Of a stretch of DNA of 64,000 bases, positions 1 through 11,548 are shown piece after piece. The translations under genes were made by a program, and so were the position numbers. Under the pieces are notes generated by a model that did no database searches, was not told the origin of the DNA, and saw only the letters and a program-made list of their open reading frames with translations. Origin of the DNA: Pseudeuparius sepicola (lineage: Eukaryota; Arthropoda; Insecta; Coleoptera; Anthribidae); NCBI GenBank assembly GCA_963920635.1, contig OY987303.1, forward strand, positions 51,583,223 through 51,647,222, in the 5' to 3' direction. Position 1 is the stretch's first letter, and each line of letters starts with the position of its first letter.

Positions 1-424
1 CGGTGTGTGTAATTGTCTGGATGTAATCATCCTTAAAAAATGGTGGAGGATGACCTTTGCAGCTTAAAATATAACAAAAGCATATACAGGGTGTCCCGAA
101 ATTATGAGCAAACAATTTAAAGGTACACCTAACTTTAGGTTTTACAGGTATCAAAAATTTTGTTTTTATTAACTAGGTACTTTGGAAGATACCTATTCTT
201 CAGACCAAATTTCGTACATAAAATTCACGAACGAATCTACAGTGCGGTCCACTTCAAACCGGAACACTAATAAAATGTCTATCTGTCATAATATGATTTT
301 GATCTAGTTTCTTTTAACTATAGGGTATTAAAAACTGTAGTTTTGGGCAAAACGGTACCTTTTATTAACAAAAAAACAAGGCCTACTACGACATATTTTT
401 GAGTCAAAATTGGAGAAATCATAT
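1..424. mobile_element. Fragment of a TA-CAGGGTG-ended DNA transposon, no gene
   Basis: The stretch contains one terminus of the TA-CAGGGTGTCCC type (about 90-105), a terminus shared by many elements in this window. No long frame follows it. A motif near 245-270 (CACTTCAAACCGGAACAC) recurs inverted near 6418-6436, so both places hold pieces of the same repeat. No matching right end is visible, so this is a partial copy. The CAGGGTG end with a TA target is typical of IS630/Tc1/mariner elements; the assignment is inferred from the end alone. Confidence 0.45.
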
Positions 425-1868
425 ACAAGGTGAGTTTTTTCGATGACCAGTATGGGGATCTCCGACACTAGCAGATCTAGAACAAAGGTTAAATGGGGAA
501 ATAATTGCAGTTTTGAATGCTCAATCTAATGTCCCTTCTGGATTTTTAAAAAAGTTCATGGCTCACTATATATTTTGAAAAGAGTGATTTTTTTTTGATA
601 TTTCATGAGATCTTTGTAGCTCCGTTATTTCTGATTATACAGAAAAACTGTAGAGACAAAAATTGTAGATAAATTTGGGCCAAATAAGATAATCTAATCC
701 AATTTTTTTATGTTGTTTGTGATTTTTGTAAATGTGTTTTTCTAAATGTAAATCATAGTTGGCTGTGGCCTTATCAAATCGGCCAATTTTTGAGCTTGCT
801 AAAGATATAATACTCGGCATAGTTATTATAAAAAATAAAAGAGCTATATGGCTAATTTTCTGATTTTTTTTAAATTTTCACATAGTCAGCCATGGAATAT
901 TTTCATAATTATGTTCTATTTGATAATAAGACATACTTAAAACTTTCAACTATTTTATTTTTAGCTGGTAACAAAATATAACCAAATAAAACAAAAATTA
1001 TCATGATGGAGCTCCACCACATAATTATTTGCCACATAATTATTTACCTAGATCAGCTCTATCCAAATAGTTGGATAGGGAGAAATAGACCTATTTCCTG
1101 GCCGCCCCGATCCCCCGATTTGTCTGTTTTGGATTTCTTTTTGTGGGGAACAGTACAAAATAAAGTATGAGACAATTATCGAATTAAAAGCAGCTGTTTT
1201 AAAAGCAATTGCCAGTATTGACAGGCGCTCTCTAAGGACGGCGACAAATTCAGTTTTAAAAAGATGCAATATTTGCATAAATAATAATGGTGGATTATTT
1301 GAACACCTTTTTATTTTAAAAGGTGACCTTTTAAAATAATAATAATTTGAATTTGAGTTTCTTAATTTTTGTTTTATTTTGTTACATTTTGTTACCAGCT
1401 AAAAACCAAATATTAGAAAGTTTGAAGTATGTCTAATTACAAAATAGAACGTAATTATGAAAATATTCCATGGCTGACTATGTGAAAATTTTAAAAAAAT
1501 CCGTAAATTAGCCATAGCTCTTATATTTTTTATAATAACTATGCCAAGTATTTTATCTTTAAAAAGCTCAAAAAATGGCAGATTTGATAAGGCCACAGCC
1601 AACTATGATTGACGTTTAATAAAACACAAGTTTATGTCATAAACATAAAAAATTTGATTAGATTATCTTATTAACCTAAAATTATCTATAATTTTTATCT
1701 CTATAGTTTTTCTGTGTAATCAAGAAATAACGGAGCTACAAAGATCTGATGAAATAGCAAAAAATCACTTTTTTCAAAATATCTAGTGAGCCATGAACTT
1801 TTTTAAAAATCCAAAAGGGGCATTAGATTGGGCATTCAAAATCGCAATTCTTTCCCCATTTAAGAGGC
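425..1868. mobile_element. Mariner/IS630-type element with about 500-bp inverted repeats (copy 1, right end truncated)
   Basis: The left part (about 425-985) is repeated in inverted form at about 1375-1868. Landmarks are the segment around 880-930 and its reverse complement around 1440-1490. The left end reads CAAGGTGAGTTTTTTCG after TATA. A second full copy at 36851-38276 has the intact CAGGGTGAG/CTCACCCTG ends. Compared with that copy, this one stops short on the right near 1868, losing the last 55-60 bp. The centre carries the transposase relic at about 1040-1330. It is a decayed long-TIR DNA transposon. Confidence 0.75.
1040..1330 (+). pseudogene. C-terminal relic of an IS630/mariner transposase
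   Basis: The plus strand translates to a piece with SWIGRNRP, then WPPRSPDLSVLDFFLWG. This is the classic block around the second catalytic Asp of insect IS630/mariner transposases (WPxRSPDLxxLDFFLWG). A TGA after NKV and a frame change follow. The next frame gives ELKAAVLKAI, SLRTATNSVLKRCNIC and GGLFEHLF, the usual C-terminal tail. The DNA-binding N-terminus and first Asp region are absent, so it cannot encode an active enzyme. The same relic, more damaged, lies at 37440-37700 in copy 2. Confidence 0.8.
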
Positions 1869-3978
1869 TACGATACTTATGAAATCCGCCTCAAGTGCCC
1901 GACTCAATTCAGGACAAACGTCGCTCGATTAGATATGCCTATCCTTTTCCTTCCTCTAGTCCCCACGACTCCCCACTCCAGCCTGCCCCTTCACAGTGCT
2001 ACGATTGAGGGGCAGCCGGCCGTAGTTACTACACTGAGAAAAATCTGTCACTTTGTAAAAAAACCCTGTTTAATTCAATATGAGATATTATTCCTCAAAC
2101 TCAAGCAAAAGCTTTTTTGCAACTAACAATAATCAATTCAATGACAATTGATATTGAATTCTAATGAATAATTTAAATGTAATATTTTATTTCAATAAAT
2201 AGCATGTTCTGGAATTGATTCTATAATACTTCTTTTCTAAGCACATTCTTTTTTCAGAACAACATAACATAACGTTTCATGGTGTTGAATTGAATAGGGG
2301 TACATTTAACTGTTCATTATACTGAAATTACAACTACTGTCACTGAATTTTTGCTGGATTTGTAATAATAAGCAAATGATGTGTAAAATGCAAATCAAGT
2401 TGCTAGTGTAGCAACTTATAATTGACAAAACAGAAATGTTGCAGATGAGATCAATAAATTAATAACATTTAATTTTAGTGGATACAAGTTCTAGTAACCC
2501 CCAGTTTGTTAATAGCCATTCACTTGCACAGTATTCATTATGACTACGAACGATATAAAATGTATGGTTGATTCAAAACCTTTGCGATCATTAATTTGCG
2601 ATCATTGATTTTGGTAAATTACTCAGTCAAGGTCACAGCTTTTTTTACTAACGTGTTTGTAATAGGATATTAGTTCAGTCGAGTAAAAAGTACTTGATTC
2701 AATCTAACTTGTATTGGACATGAATTATAATATGAAAATTCTAAGAATTTCTTGAATACCATAAAAATTGAAAAACATGATTTACTGATTATATTGATGA
2801 ATATAATAAATAAAAGTTGCAATTAAGTTGTTTTGTTCATCCAATGAATTATAATGTTTTTTCAGTTGCTTCTGGGGTACTCTTAGATAGTTTGGAGTAG
2901 TCTGAGGGTGAGAATTATCATTATTTAAATAAAATAAATTTAATTGTTTAAATAAAACATGAGACATTTTAAAACCGAGGTTATGCTTTCATTGTACGCC
3001 AATTTTAGTATCGAAGTGACAATACGTCTTCTTAACGGAAATTTAAACTATTTTAAACTTATTGGTTCATCTGCAATTAAGTCAAAAGTATAGATTAGAT
3101 TAGAAAAGTGACTATATACACGAACTCACTAAAATCACAACAGTCTTTTTTTCCTGTGTAGATAATATGAAATAATAAGTCAGGTGCCGGCCGCCGCCGA
3201 CGGGTCACACGAGTCTCGCCGATGCCGACGAAGAAGCGCGAATATTTAAAAAACGGCGGTGGCCTGTTTGCTTTATTGCAAAAATGATATTTTTGGGAGT
3301 TATAGAGGGCGTTCACTTTTCGTTGGCAACACACTGCATAGCTTTTTGGCGTCGAAGCAATTTTACTATTATTTTTCATATCAGCAAAGGTGCATAGGTA
3401 CTATGAAGAGTTCGTGTATAAAAAACTTCTGTAATTGCTCAATTATAAAATCTAAATTAACGACTCGATTAGCGAATTCTTCTTGAACCACGTTAGGGTC
3501 AGTTGAACATCTATCAATGTTTGATTGGATAATTATTGTTCTGCATAATAGTGTTGTTACGACCAAAAAAGTGCGTTTAAATTCTACTTCTATAAAATGT
3601 TTTATATACCTAGTATTCCATATTAATATTTGTGTAATAATAAATAAATCTAACTGAAAACTTTCTACACTGTAACAGCAGCGTCCAGAGATATACTTTC
3701 TAGACTTTGGTAAGAGTTCACTTTAGAGGGATTAGAGTGAATAATAGACCATAGGTATAATATCACAACTATGATTTGTTTATTTAAAAACAGTAAGCGG
3801 TTTCGTTAATCTATAAAATTACATCATCAAGGACTACAATATAAGATTTAAAAAAGTAAATAAATAAAGGATAATCACTTATAGTCCAAGAGCTTGCAGG
3901 AAATTTGAAGGAGATACTTGAAAAAAGATTATAATTATGTAAATGTTTTTAATTGTTTCAACTTTGACTTGTGGCTGA
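1869..3978. other. AT-rich intergenic DNA without a recognisable gene
   Basis: A pyrimidine-rich and GC-richer patch lies at about 1930-2025, and a short GC-rich patch (GCCGGCCGCCGCCGACGGG) at 3185-3205. The rest is AT-rich with scattered short frames of 60-94 codons on both strands. None has recognisable motifs, and frames overlap on opposite strands at 3095-3566, as expected for non-coding DNA. I see no RNA gene or complete transposon here. Confidence 0.5.
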
Positions 3979-4404
3979 ATGTATATATTTCAAATATATA
4001 ATGAGGATGTAGGTAAATTTATAGAGTTGCGAAACCGGTCTCCGTTTTCAAATAAAGTAATAGTTTTGAGATGTTTTTCCCAGAAAGTTTGTTTCTCAAA
4101 CCCTATGCACCTGCACTTATACCTAAATCCGAATAATAAGTGTGCAAAATGCAAAATATGTGTTAGTACCCTAGTACCCCTCTCTCAAATTCTGGGAACC
4201 ATATTAGGTACGGGAATAAAAGCACACAAGCCCACAAAGTACTCCTATTGGTTTCACTGTGACTGTTGCGACATCATTATCAAACATTATAGGTATTCTT
4301 GCCCTGACTGCCGTTCAGTTTCAGAACCTTCTGACAAATCTGAATTATCGAACATCCTAGAAAATTTATTAAAATGTCATAAATTCGACAGACTGGAACA
4401 ATAA
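3979..4404 (+). CDS. Orphan ORF, 141 aa, cysteine-rich, possible zinc-binding protein
   Basis: This is one of the few ORFs that is not obviously part of a repeat. It begins with ATG and runs 141 codons in AT-rich DNA. It has paired cysteines: C55-x2-C58-x2-C61, C94-x2-C97 (in HCDCC) and C108-x2-C111 (SCPDC), with H93, H103 and C133-H134 nearby. This spacing could form one or two zinc-binding sites. No known family is recognised. The stop codon overlaps an AATAAA hexamer (4400-4406), a possible poly(A) signal. A second open 28-codon frame starts at 4447, about 40 bp downstream. It may be a small intronless gene, an exon, an old viral insertion or a chance frame. Confidence 0.35.
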   Translation: MYIFQIYNEDVGKFIELRNRSPFSNKVIVLRCFSQKVCFSNPMHLHLYLNPNNKCAKCKICVSTLVPLSQILGTILGTGIKAHKPTKYSYWFHCDCCDIIIKHYRYSCPDCRSVSEPSDKSELSNILENLLKCHKFDRLEQ

Positions 4405-4446
4405 AATGTACCCTCTATTTTTATTTTGCCCGATTTTCAACTTAAA

Positions 4447-4533
4447 TGACTTTCGAACAATCTTCTAACGAAGAAGTTTCTAAAACTGACTGGATGTCAG
4501 AATTATTATCGTTCCCTCTGGAAAGTATATAAA
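4447..4533 (+). CDS. Very short ORF (28 codons) downstream of the Cys-rich ORF
   Basis: It runs from ATG to TAA and is rich in Ser, Glu and Trp (MTFEQSSNEEVSKTDWM at its start). Its composition looks more protein-like than most short frames here. It follows the 141-codon ORF on the same strand with a gap of about 42 bp. No family is recognised. A chance frame of this length is common, so it is listed mainly because of its neighbour. Confidence 0.12.
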
Positions 4534-4929
4534 TTAGCTTTTATCATGCAGCGATTTGACACAATAATCGTATTACATAGGATATTATTCGTTTTCAAAA
4601 AATGCTTCACATGACCCATTTATTTGACAAAAATATTACTTGTACCTATCACATTTTTAAAGTAAAAATCAAGGGCACAATTTGGTCTAGAATTTAAATT
4701 TACTCTTTTTGCACGACCAAGCCATTTTCTGCCCTAGGGATTAAACCATTTTACACAAAAGCAAAAAGTACTTTGTGAATAATAATTATTTATTTATTAC
4801 TCCTGGAGGAATAATAATAATGAGTATTATTATATGCCAGTCGACTAGTCGACATACATAATGTAATATTCCAACATTCAAAACAAGCCAAACACAAATA
4901 AGGGAGACTGAGAGTAATAAAATGAAAAA

Positions 4930-5130
4930 TGAAACATCTGATATCGATTGAAAGTTCTCCTGACGTGGTTTCCGAGCCCGGTGAGGTACGCCGAAGTAGG
5001 GGGAAGTAGGGGAACCACGAGTTCCAGCGAACGCCCGCCCGCCCGTCTATCTCCGTACGTCTAATTCCTGCTCGGATGGCCAATTCACGGATCATTTTAT
5101 TGCCGGGCAATGGGTTCGTAGTTTTCAAAT
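4930..5130. other. GC-rich island
   Basis: A block of about 180 bp rich in CG dinucleotides stands out from its AT-rich surroundings (for example GCCCGCCCGCCCGTCTATCT near 5033). The minus-strand frame across it has no recognisable domain. I group it with the other GC-rich islands in this window as possible regulatory or conserved non-coding DNA. That grouping is an inference from composition only. Confidence 0.3.
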
Positions 5131-5449
5131 CATAGCCAAACGAACAAACGTATCGACTTGAAAGTAGTCTTAAAATAATGGTATCGAATGCCTCAATCGT
5201 CGTTGTGTCTTTCGAATTATTTTTGAGCGGCGGAAATACTCGAAATTCTTAACCGAATATAGTCGAATTTCGGGTATGTTTGGCATTTTTTTTCACAGTG
5301 TCGCATTAGTCCTGCACAGTTCGTGATACACAACGACGATTCTTCATAGTTTTATCTAAGCCACAAAAAAAAATCAAGTGAAAATATTAAGAAATGCAAG
5401 TAGGAGATGTAAACTACGAAACCCTTGAAAATGGGGGGTATCGTAGCGC

Positions 5450-5515
5450 CTTAACCTTTGTTGTAGCTCTGCTAGTTTCCGAGATTCCCATAGTGATCAT
5501 CGAAAAAAACTCATT
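5450..5515 (+). mobile_element. Short fragment of the long-TIR mariner family end
   Basis: The segment AACCTTTGTTGTAGCTCTGC and the following 40 bp match the right terminal region of the intact copy at about 38213-38270, with several substitutions. The terminal CAGGGTG itself is missing. Its orientation corresponds to the right terminal repeat. It lies just inside a short frame that starts at 5394, which is therefore not a gene. Confidence 0.6.
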
Positions 5516-5640
5516 TTTTTATAAAAATTCTGACTACGCCACTGAATGTAACCTTAAAAGGGTTTGTACCAAATTTTGTTAAAAAATATCTAAATAATAG
5601 TATTGTAAATAATAGGTATATCTAAATACAAAAACCCTAA

Positions 5641-6100
5641 TAGACCGTCAGATAGTGACAGATTTGGGTGCCCCATTTTCGCATACAAGACTCGAAGAGT
5701 CGATGTTGAGTAGGACGAAGGGAAATTTACGAGTAGTCCCTGTAGATAACATTATGAAAAATCGAAAAAAAAAAACTGTTAAATTTTCCGACCCCAAAAT
5801 GTACTTATCCATTCGCGCCATTCAAGCCAATATGTTTTTCAGGCTGGTGACAATGTACGTTTTCATACTTTCGATGAACTTCTGTGGAAAAATCAGTCTA
5901 AATATCGATTTTTCTTTACAAGATTACACCCTTACTTCAACCCTTTAGCCACCTGAAACCCCCAAGCCTTTGGTTTCCCCTTTGTTATTCCCTCTCATAA
6001 ATTTCTCTTCATTCTACTCAACATCGATATACTTTTCAACCCCCTTCGAGGCTTGTGTGCAAAAATGGTGCACCTAAATCTGTCACTATCTGGCGGTCTA
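5641..6100. mobile_element. Palindromic MITE-like element, about 460 bp
   Basis: The left edge (TAGACCGTCAGATAGTGACA and about 80 bp inward) returns inverted at the right edge (TGTCACTATCTGGCGGTCTA). A TA on each side would be the target duplication. The arms are imperfect, about 100 bp each, around a central non-coding stretch. The 97-codon frame inside (5655-5948) starts within the left arm and is not considered a gene. Confidence 0.65.
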
Positions 6101-6449
6101 TAATGTAAAAATTGGGCGAGTAGGCAAGTAAAGTGGGTAGTTAACTTTCCATTTTCATTGGATTCTATAAATTTTATTATACGATATTTTTTAACAAAAT
6201 TTGATACAAACTCAAGACGTGCCAAATCCAGTGGCGTAGTCAGAATTTTTATAATAATATGCTTAATATGATTTGTCCAATTTTGAATAGAAAGTATGTC
6301 ATAGTTAAACTTGGTTTTTTAAAATAAAATGTGCAGTTTTGCAATGAAGTACAGTTTTTGCTGACCTATCGTTAAAAAACTCGATCAAAATCGGACCATA
6401 TATTCAAATGTTATGGGCGTGTTCCGGTTTGAAGTGGGTATATAGTGTG

Positions 6450-7345
6450 GACATTTAAGTGTGCAACATATGGGACTTTTTTATTAATTGCACAACCAAG
6501 ATACAGACATAGCCGAAAGTTGATTCATGTTCAGTAATCCTAATAGGTGCACTTAGAATGGTTGCAAGTTAAACAGCATACAGGGTAGGTAAAAAAATTT
6601 AAAAATTGTACAAGAGTAAAGTACCCTTATTTAAAAAAATCAGCAAAAAGTTATTGAGAAAAGGTGTATAGAATTAAAAGCTACGCCAAAATATCAAAAC
6701 ATAGCTTCCTAAGAAAAAAAATTTGTTTCGTCAATTAATTTCCAGTTTCTTAATAAACATTTAAAATAAAAATTTTGCACCTTAAATTAGAGTTTTTTAA
6801 TATACACATTATCATTACTAATGCTTTATCTTGTTCAGAAGAATTTTTGCCAAATTTTAAAGTTTTGTTTAATATCGTTGCAACAAACATGACGTTTGTG
6901 ATTCCCTAAACAAATAAAAATCTAAGTTAATTTTACCAATATGGTTGAATTTGAACAAAGTTGTGCGAAATTAATTTAATTTTGATTGATTTAGGAAATT
7001 GTTTAGAGTGAATATTAAAACAATTATTTTTTTAAGGAAATTATTAATGTTTTTCAAAAAAAAAATTCTTGGAGGCCATGTTTTGGTATTTGGGCACACC
7101 TTTTAATTCTAGACACCTTTTCTTAATAACATTTTGCTGAATTTTCTGAAATAGGGGTACTTTACTCTTGTACAATTTTTATATTTTTTGACCTAACCTG
7201 TATGCTGTTTGACTTGCAACCATTCTAAGTGCACCTAATATGATTATCGAACATGCACAAACTTTCGGGAATATTTTTATTTTCGTTGTGCAATTAGGTA
7301 ATAAAAAAATCCCATATGTTGCATATTTAAATTAGGTACCACACT
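6450..7345. mobile_element. Palindromic element, about 0.9 kb, with a CAGGGTAGG end inside each arm
   Basis: About 280 bp at the left (from about 6460) reappears inverted at about 7050-7340. Landmarks are GTGCACTTAGAATGGTTGCA at 6547 and its complement near 7216. Within each arm a TACAGGGTAGG (about 6589) or CCTAACCTGTA motif marks what looks like a separate transposon end. The structure is therefore an element end plus flanking DNA present twice in opposite orientation. No coding frame is recognisable. Confidence 0.6.
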
Positions 7346-7883
7346 ATGTCCTTGGAGTTTACAAGAAGAAAAATCTTTCATATTATTATTTCACGACGAG
7401 TAATGTCTGCAAAAAAATTGCTTGCCAAATTATGGGGCTTCAGCTTATTGTGGTAAAACAGAAAGGGAACAAAACGTTCCACTTTATGGGTATTAATAAT
7501 TACTAAATGGACCGTGGCAGGGAAAGAGTCTTGGTAAAAATAACGAAAATTTGAACACACTCGGAGATCTGCGTTCATGATAATGCCCGTTGATACTATT
7601 TTCCGTGGGACAAACAGATATTTCACAAAATATATATCAAATCTGTTCCATAATGAATAAAATAAGAAAAGAATGTAATGTTTAAATGTGCTCTAATATA
7701 TTATACTCTTTTGAGAACACTTTTAAAATCAGAAGAATATCGACCTCGATATTGACAGACGTGAAACCCGTTTCAATAAAATTTAATACCAGAATTTTAT
7801 CTTAGTTGTCAGTGTTTTGTGACAAATTTTAATTTATGAAAATTTTCATTTATTTTTAATTGGTCTTTTTACCTAATTACAAG
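7346..7883. other. AT-rich spacer, nothing recognised
   Basis: An 82-codon minus frame at 7378-7626 has no recognisable motif. No repeats shared with other parts of the window were noticed. I see no gene, RNA or element boundary. Confidence 0.4.
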
Positions 7884-8612
7884 CTTTTTTATTTAACTTG
7901 CCCCGTTAGTATATATGTGTGGGTCGAATCTTGCAAGCTGAATTAGAACCACTTCCTGACATCCGATTGAGCTGCAATTTTGCATACACCTTTAGTTTCG
8001 GTGACAATACAATATGCAATACTCAATATTGTAATACTTTCAAAATGGCCGCCGCTCCAAGATGGCGGATGATGTATTTTTTGTCAACCCCCTTAATATG
8101 TGTATCAAATCAAAGGGCTTGAAGAGTAGAAAACGATAAAGTTAGTGACATCACCCAACATGGGTATCAAATGAAAGGGCTCGACGGGTAGAAAACAATA
8201 AGGTGAATGACTTCATACGGAATCCAATATGGCGGCCGCCCCAAGATGGCGGACTAAATTTCTTTACCACCATCCTGATATGGGAATCAAATAGGTACTA
8301 AAAAGCACAAAATAAAATTGAAAATAAAAATAACCTTTTTAAAAACAAGCTTTTATTTAAGCCATGTACTAAAACGAATAAAATAAGTTTAGGTTTTCTT
8401 TAAGATAATTCAATTCCAAATTGCGACAAGTTTTTGCAAATTGAAGAGCTTGTCGCGCGAATTGTAAAGAAAAAAATGCATACTTTGGCATATAGGTACT
8501 TGCTTATCAACCAATCACTGTCCAATAAAATTAATTGGTTACCTACTTTCATCAACATTTCGCGCGACAAGTTTTCAATTTGCAAAAACTTGTCGCAATT
8601 TGGAATGGAATT
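7884..8612. repeat. GATGGCGG-type repeat, copy 1, with palindromic tail
   Basis: It begins with AAGCTTTTTTATTTAACTTG, then GGTCGAATCTTGCAAGCTGA and a GAGCTGCAATTTTGCATACA segment. AAGATGGCGGA occurs at about 8060 and 8244. The last part is a hairpin: GCGACAAGTTTTTGCAAATT near 8423 pairs with AATTTGCAAAAACTTGTCGC near 8577. Other copies are at 49130-50160 and 62790-63440. The frames here (8400-8640) are palindrome shadows. It is a non-autonomous repeat of unknown class. Confidence 0.65.
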
Positions 8613-8869
8613 ATCATTTTCAATTTTGTTTGCTACTTAGTCCAACAAATCGCAAAAAATCCAAACTGGATGATTTTTGCACGGTTGCTTGGGGACTGCC
8701 TCCTGAGTGTTTAACCAAAAGATCACACTCGAACTCCTGGTACGAATTCAGCTGGTGGTTTTCATCATAAAAGTTTTTTGTATCTCTAATACATAACGAA
8801 TTACAGCGCATTACTTATATAACAAAAATTCTGCACGCTGCAGGGGTGGACTTGTAAACATTTTTTTAC

Positions 8870-9019
8870 AAAAATGACCTTAACAAAAGTTTTAGTGGAT
8901 GAACTTTTGGTAAACTTTTTCTTCTTGCAAACGACAAGAAATTGAAAAGAGCCTTGTCTTATTCTTGCAGCAAGAACAAGACAAGAACAAGAAATTTGCA
9001 AGAGTCTCGTGAAACACTA
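8870..9019. mobile_element. Right end of a CAAGA-rich hAT element (partial)
   Basis: The segment ends GAGTCTCGTGAAACACTA, preceded by AACAAGACAAGAACAAGAAA. The element at 20393-21533 has the same end, with its left edge reading TAGTGTTTCAC. Only the right 100-150 bp are present here and no left end was found, so this copy is truncated. The hAT assignment comes from the 8-bp duplication at the other copy. Confidence 0.6.
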
Positions 9020-9640
9020 GATATTTCTTGATATTTCTTTTTAAACTTGTCCTCAATGCCTGGAAAAAATGGCTGCTCTTTCCGGCAATTTACTTCCTCA
9101 GTTTTGTTTCAAGTGTTAGAAGATAAAATATGAACGGGTATTTCTAAAAGAAAGGCAGACAAAGTAAATTTCTCGGCCATTGTGACGAGAAAATAAATAA
9201 AATTAACTTTGAACGGGGCTCCCTAGATAATTAGGGAAGCAGCGATTTTTTACTCGGCAGTAAAAAATTGCCACAATTAAAATTTTAATGTGCTGATGTC
9301 TCTGGGCGTTAAACTCTATTTACTTTAGGCCAAAAAAATAGTCGTAGAATGAAAACCCTTTTAGATTAGGGTGACTAATATTGTTTTGTGGGCTGAACCC
9401 GTGAAGTACCTACTCAGGTACTCTAAACACCCTGTATATTTTTCAATTTTTTAAATCAACGTATTAAACATATTGCATTGATTTCTTTTATCTTATATAC
9501 AGGATGTCCCGTTAATGATGGTACATAGAACATCTTCATATATTGTGTACCAAAATATTACGATTGTGTTTAACAATTAACTACTGGTAAAATCTCATTG
9601 GTTACCTACTGAAGCTCATTTTGTGAAATTGATTTATGGC
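9020..9640. other. Non-coding spacer with one isolated transposon end
   Basis: It contains isolated element-end motifs such as ACACCCTGTATAT near 9428 and TATACAGGATGTCCC near 9495. No coding frame above 60 codons is present. The region may be the decayed outer part of the foldback element that follows. Confidence 0.35.
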
Positions 9641-11270
9641 TACATCTCCCAGAATAATCAAGTTGCTGAACTGTAATTTGGCTCTGTGTTTGGGCATGGA
9701 GAATAAGCAGAAGATGTACCTTTCTACTTATTATCTCACTTGCGCTGTTTGATGGTGCTTTTACTCGTAACTTTTTAGCTTTGCAGGTCCATCATTTTAT
9801 ACGTCTTTTCATTCATTCTGCATTTTAAAGTTGCTGAACTGTAATTTGGCTCTGTTATTTGTTTGGGAATGGAGAATAAGCAGAAGATGTACATTTCTAC
9901 ATATTATCTCACTTGCGCTGTTTGATGGTGCTTTTACTCGTAACTTTTTAGCTTTGCAGATCCATCATTTTATACGTCTTTTCATTCATTCTGCATTCTA
10001 AAGTTGCTGAACTGTAATTTGGCTCTGTGTTTGGGCATGGAGAATAAGCAGAACATTTCTACATATTATCTCACTTGCGCTGTTTGATGGTGCTTTTACT
10101 CGTAACTTTTTAGCTTTGCAGGTCCATCATTTTATACGTATTTTTATTCATTCTGCATTTTATAGTTGCTGAACTGTAATTTGGCTCTGTTATGTGTTTG
10201 GGCATGGAGAATAAGCAGAAGATGTACATTTCTACATATTATCTCACTTGCGCTCTTTGATGGTGCTTTTACTCGTAACTTTTTAGCTTTGCAGGTCCAT
10301 CATTTTATACGTCTTTTCATTCATTCTGCATTCTAAAGTTGCTGAACTGTAATTTGGCTCTGTGTTTGGGCATGGAGAATAAGCAGAATATTTCTACATA
10401 TTATCTCACTTGCGCTGTTTGATGGTGCTTTTACTCGTAACTTTTTAGCTTTGCAGGTCCATCATTTTATACGTCTTTTCATTTATTCTGCATTATAAAG
10501 TTGCTTTACTGTAATTTGGCTCTGTTATGTGTTTGGGCATGGAGAATAAGCAGAAGATGTATATTTCTACATATTATCTCACTTGCGCTGTTTGATGGTG
10601 CTTTTACTCGTAACTTTTTAGCTTTGCAGGTCCATCATTTTATACGTCTTTTCATTCTGAAACAAAAAGGTACTATAGTTTCATAACGATAGAATCAACC
10701 GTTTGCGTTGGAATTGGCAAAACGTGCCCCAATACTCCTGTCAACTCCAACATTCGAAACCTAAAATTTGCAACTACCGTTTCCAAATTAGAGATCAACT
10801 TATAATAATATCCACTATTAATAGTGGATATTGTAGTGGGTCATCCCCTGACCTGTAGTATCCCTGTTGTCCAAAATAAATAAATAAATAAATTGTACCA
10901 TTTAAAGTGAGAAAAAAATCGCTAAAAACATGTACCAAACATGTTTCGCTTTCAAAATGGAACGGATTCCAAGAAAATGATGTTTTGACCAGTGTCCCTT
11001 TGGTACTTTTCTTCATTTTGAATCTACAGTTGATCTCTAACATTGAAAGCGGTAGGTGAAAGTTTTATGTTTTGAATGTTGGAATTAAAGGTGTTTGGAG
11101 CACATTTTGCCAATTTCAACAGGATTATGTTATCGTTATGAGACAAGAGTTCTTTTTTGTTGCAGAATGAAGAAGCACTAAAATGATGGACCTGCAAGTC
11201 CAAAAAGATAACCTCAAAATAGTTACGAGTAAAAGCACGATCCAAAAACTGCATTGGGATTATAATGACT
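9640..11270. mobile_element. Foldback element with a tandem-repeat left side
   Basis: The left part is a tandem array (9662-10665). After it, DNA at about 10665-10800 reappears inverted at about 11026-11170. The inverted copy continues into a single reverse copy of the array motif (TGATGGACCTGCAAG near 11182, ACGAGTAAAAGCACG near 11225). Both arms thus carry the same unit, amplified only on the left. This resembles the architecture of foldback elements, whose inverted repeats are built of tandem units. No transposase is visible. Confidence 0.6.
9662..10665 (+). repeat. Tandem array, six units alternating about 162 and 173 bp
   Basis: Unit starts (GTTGCTGAACTGTAATTTGG or a variant) are at about 9662, 9830, 10003, 10165, 10338 and 10500. 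Spacing is 168, 173, 162, 173 and 162. Units 3 and 5 lack about 8 bp after AATAAGCAGAA, and units 2, 4 and 6 carry an extra TGTTAT segment. The array is therefore dimeric with a higher-order period of about 335 bp. The 61-codon ORF in the last unit is a repeat shadow. Confidence 0.85.
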
Positions 11271-11548
11271 TAATAAATTAACGAAAGGTACCTATTATCT
11301 GATTATTAGGCATAGGATCACGAGTTGAATTTGCGAAGAGAATTTACCAACTGCAAATAATTTAATTATTTACTGTTTAGGCAAAATTTGACAACCAAAC
11401 TTATAAAAAAAAACTATAAAAATTATAAACAAGTATTTTGACTCTTCGATGTGATTTAAACCACCCAAAACGAGAATCATGCCACTAGACCATTGGTGCT
11501 TCCATATAAAATTTACTTAGATAACTAGCCGCATTTAAATTTAATTAC

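Noticed and set aside
3095..3566. Overlapping 61-94-codon frames on both strands
   Set aside because: They overlap on opposite strands, have no motifs, and lie in mixed AT/GC DNA; chance frames.
8400..8640. Two overlapping 61- and 68-codon frames with similar proteins
   Set aside because: They are read from the two arms of a palindrome, which explains their likeness.
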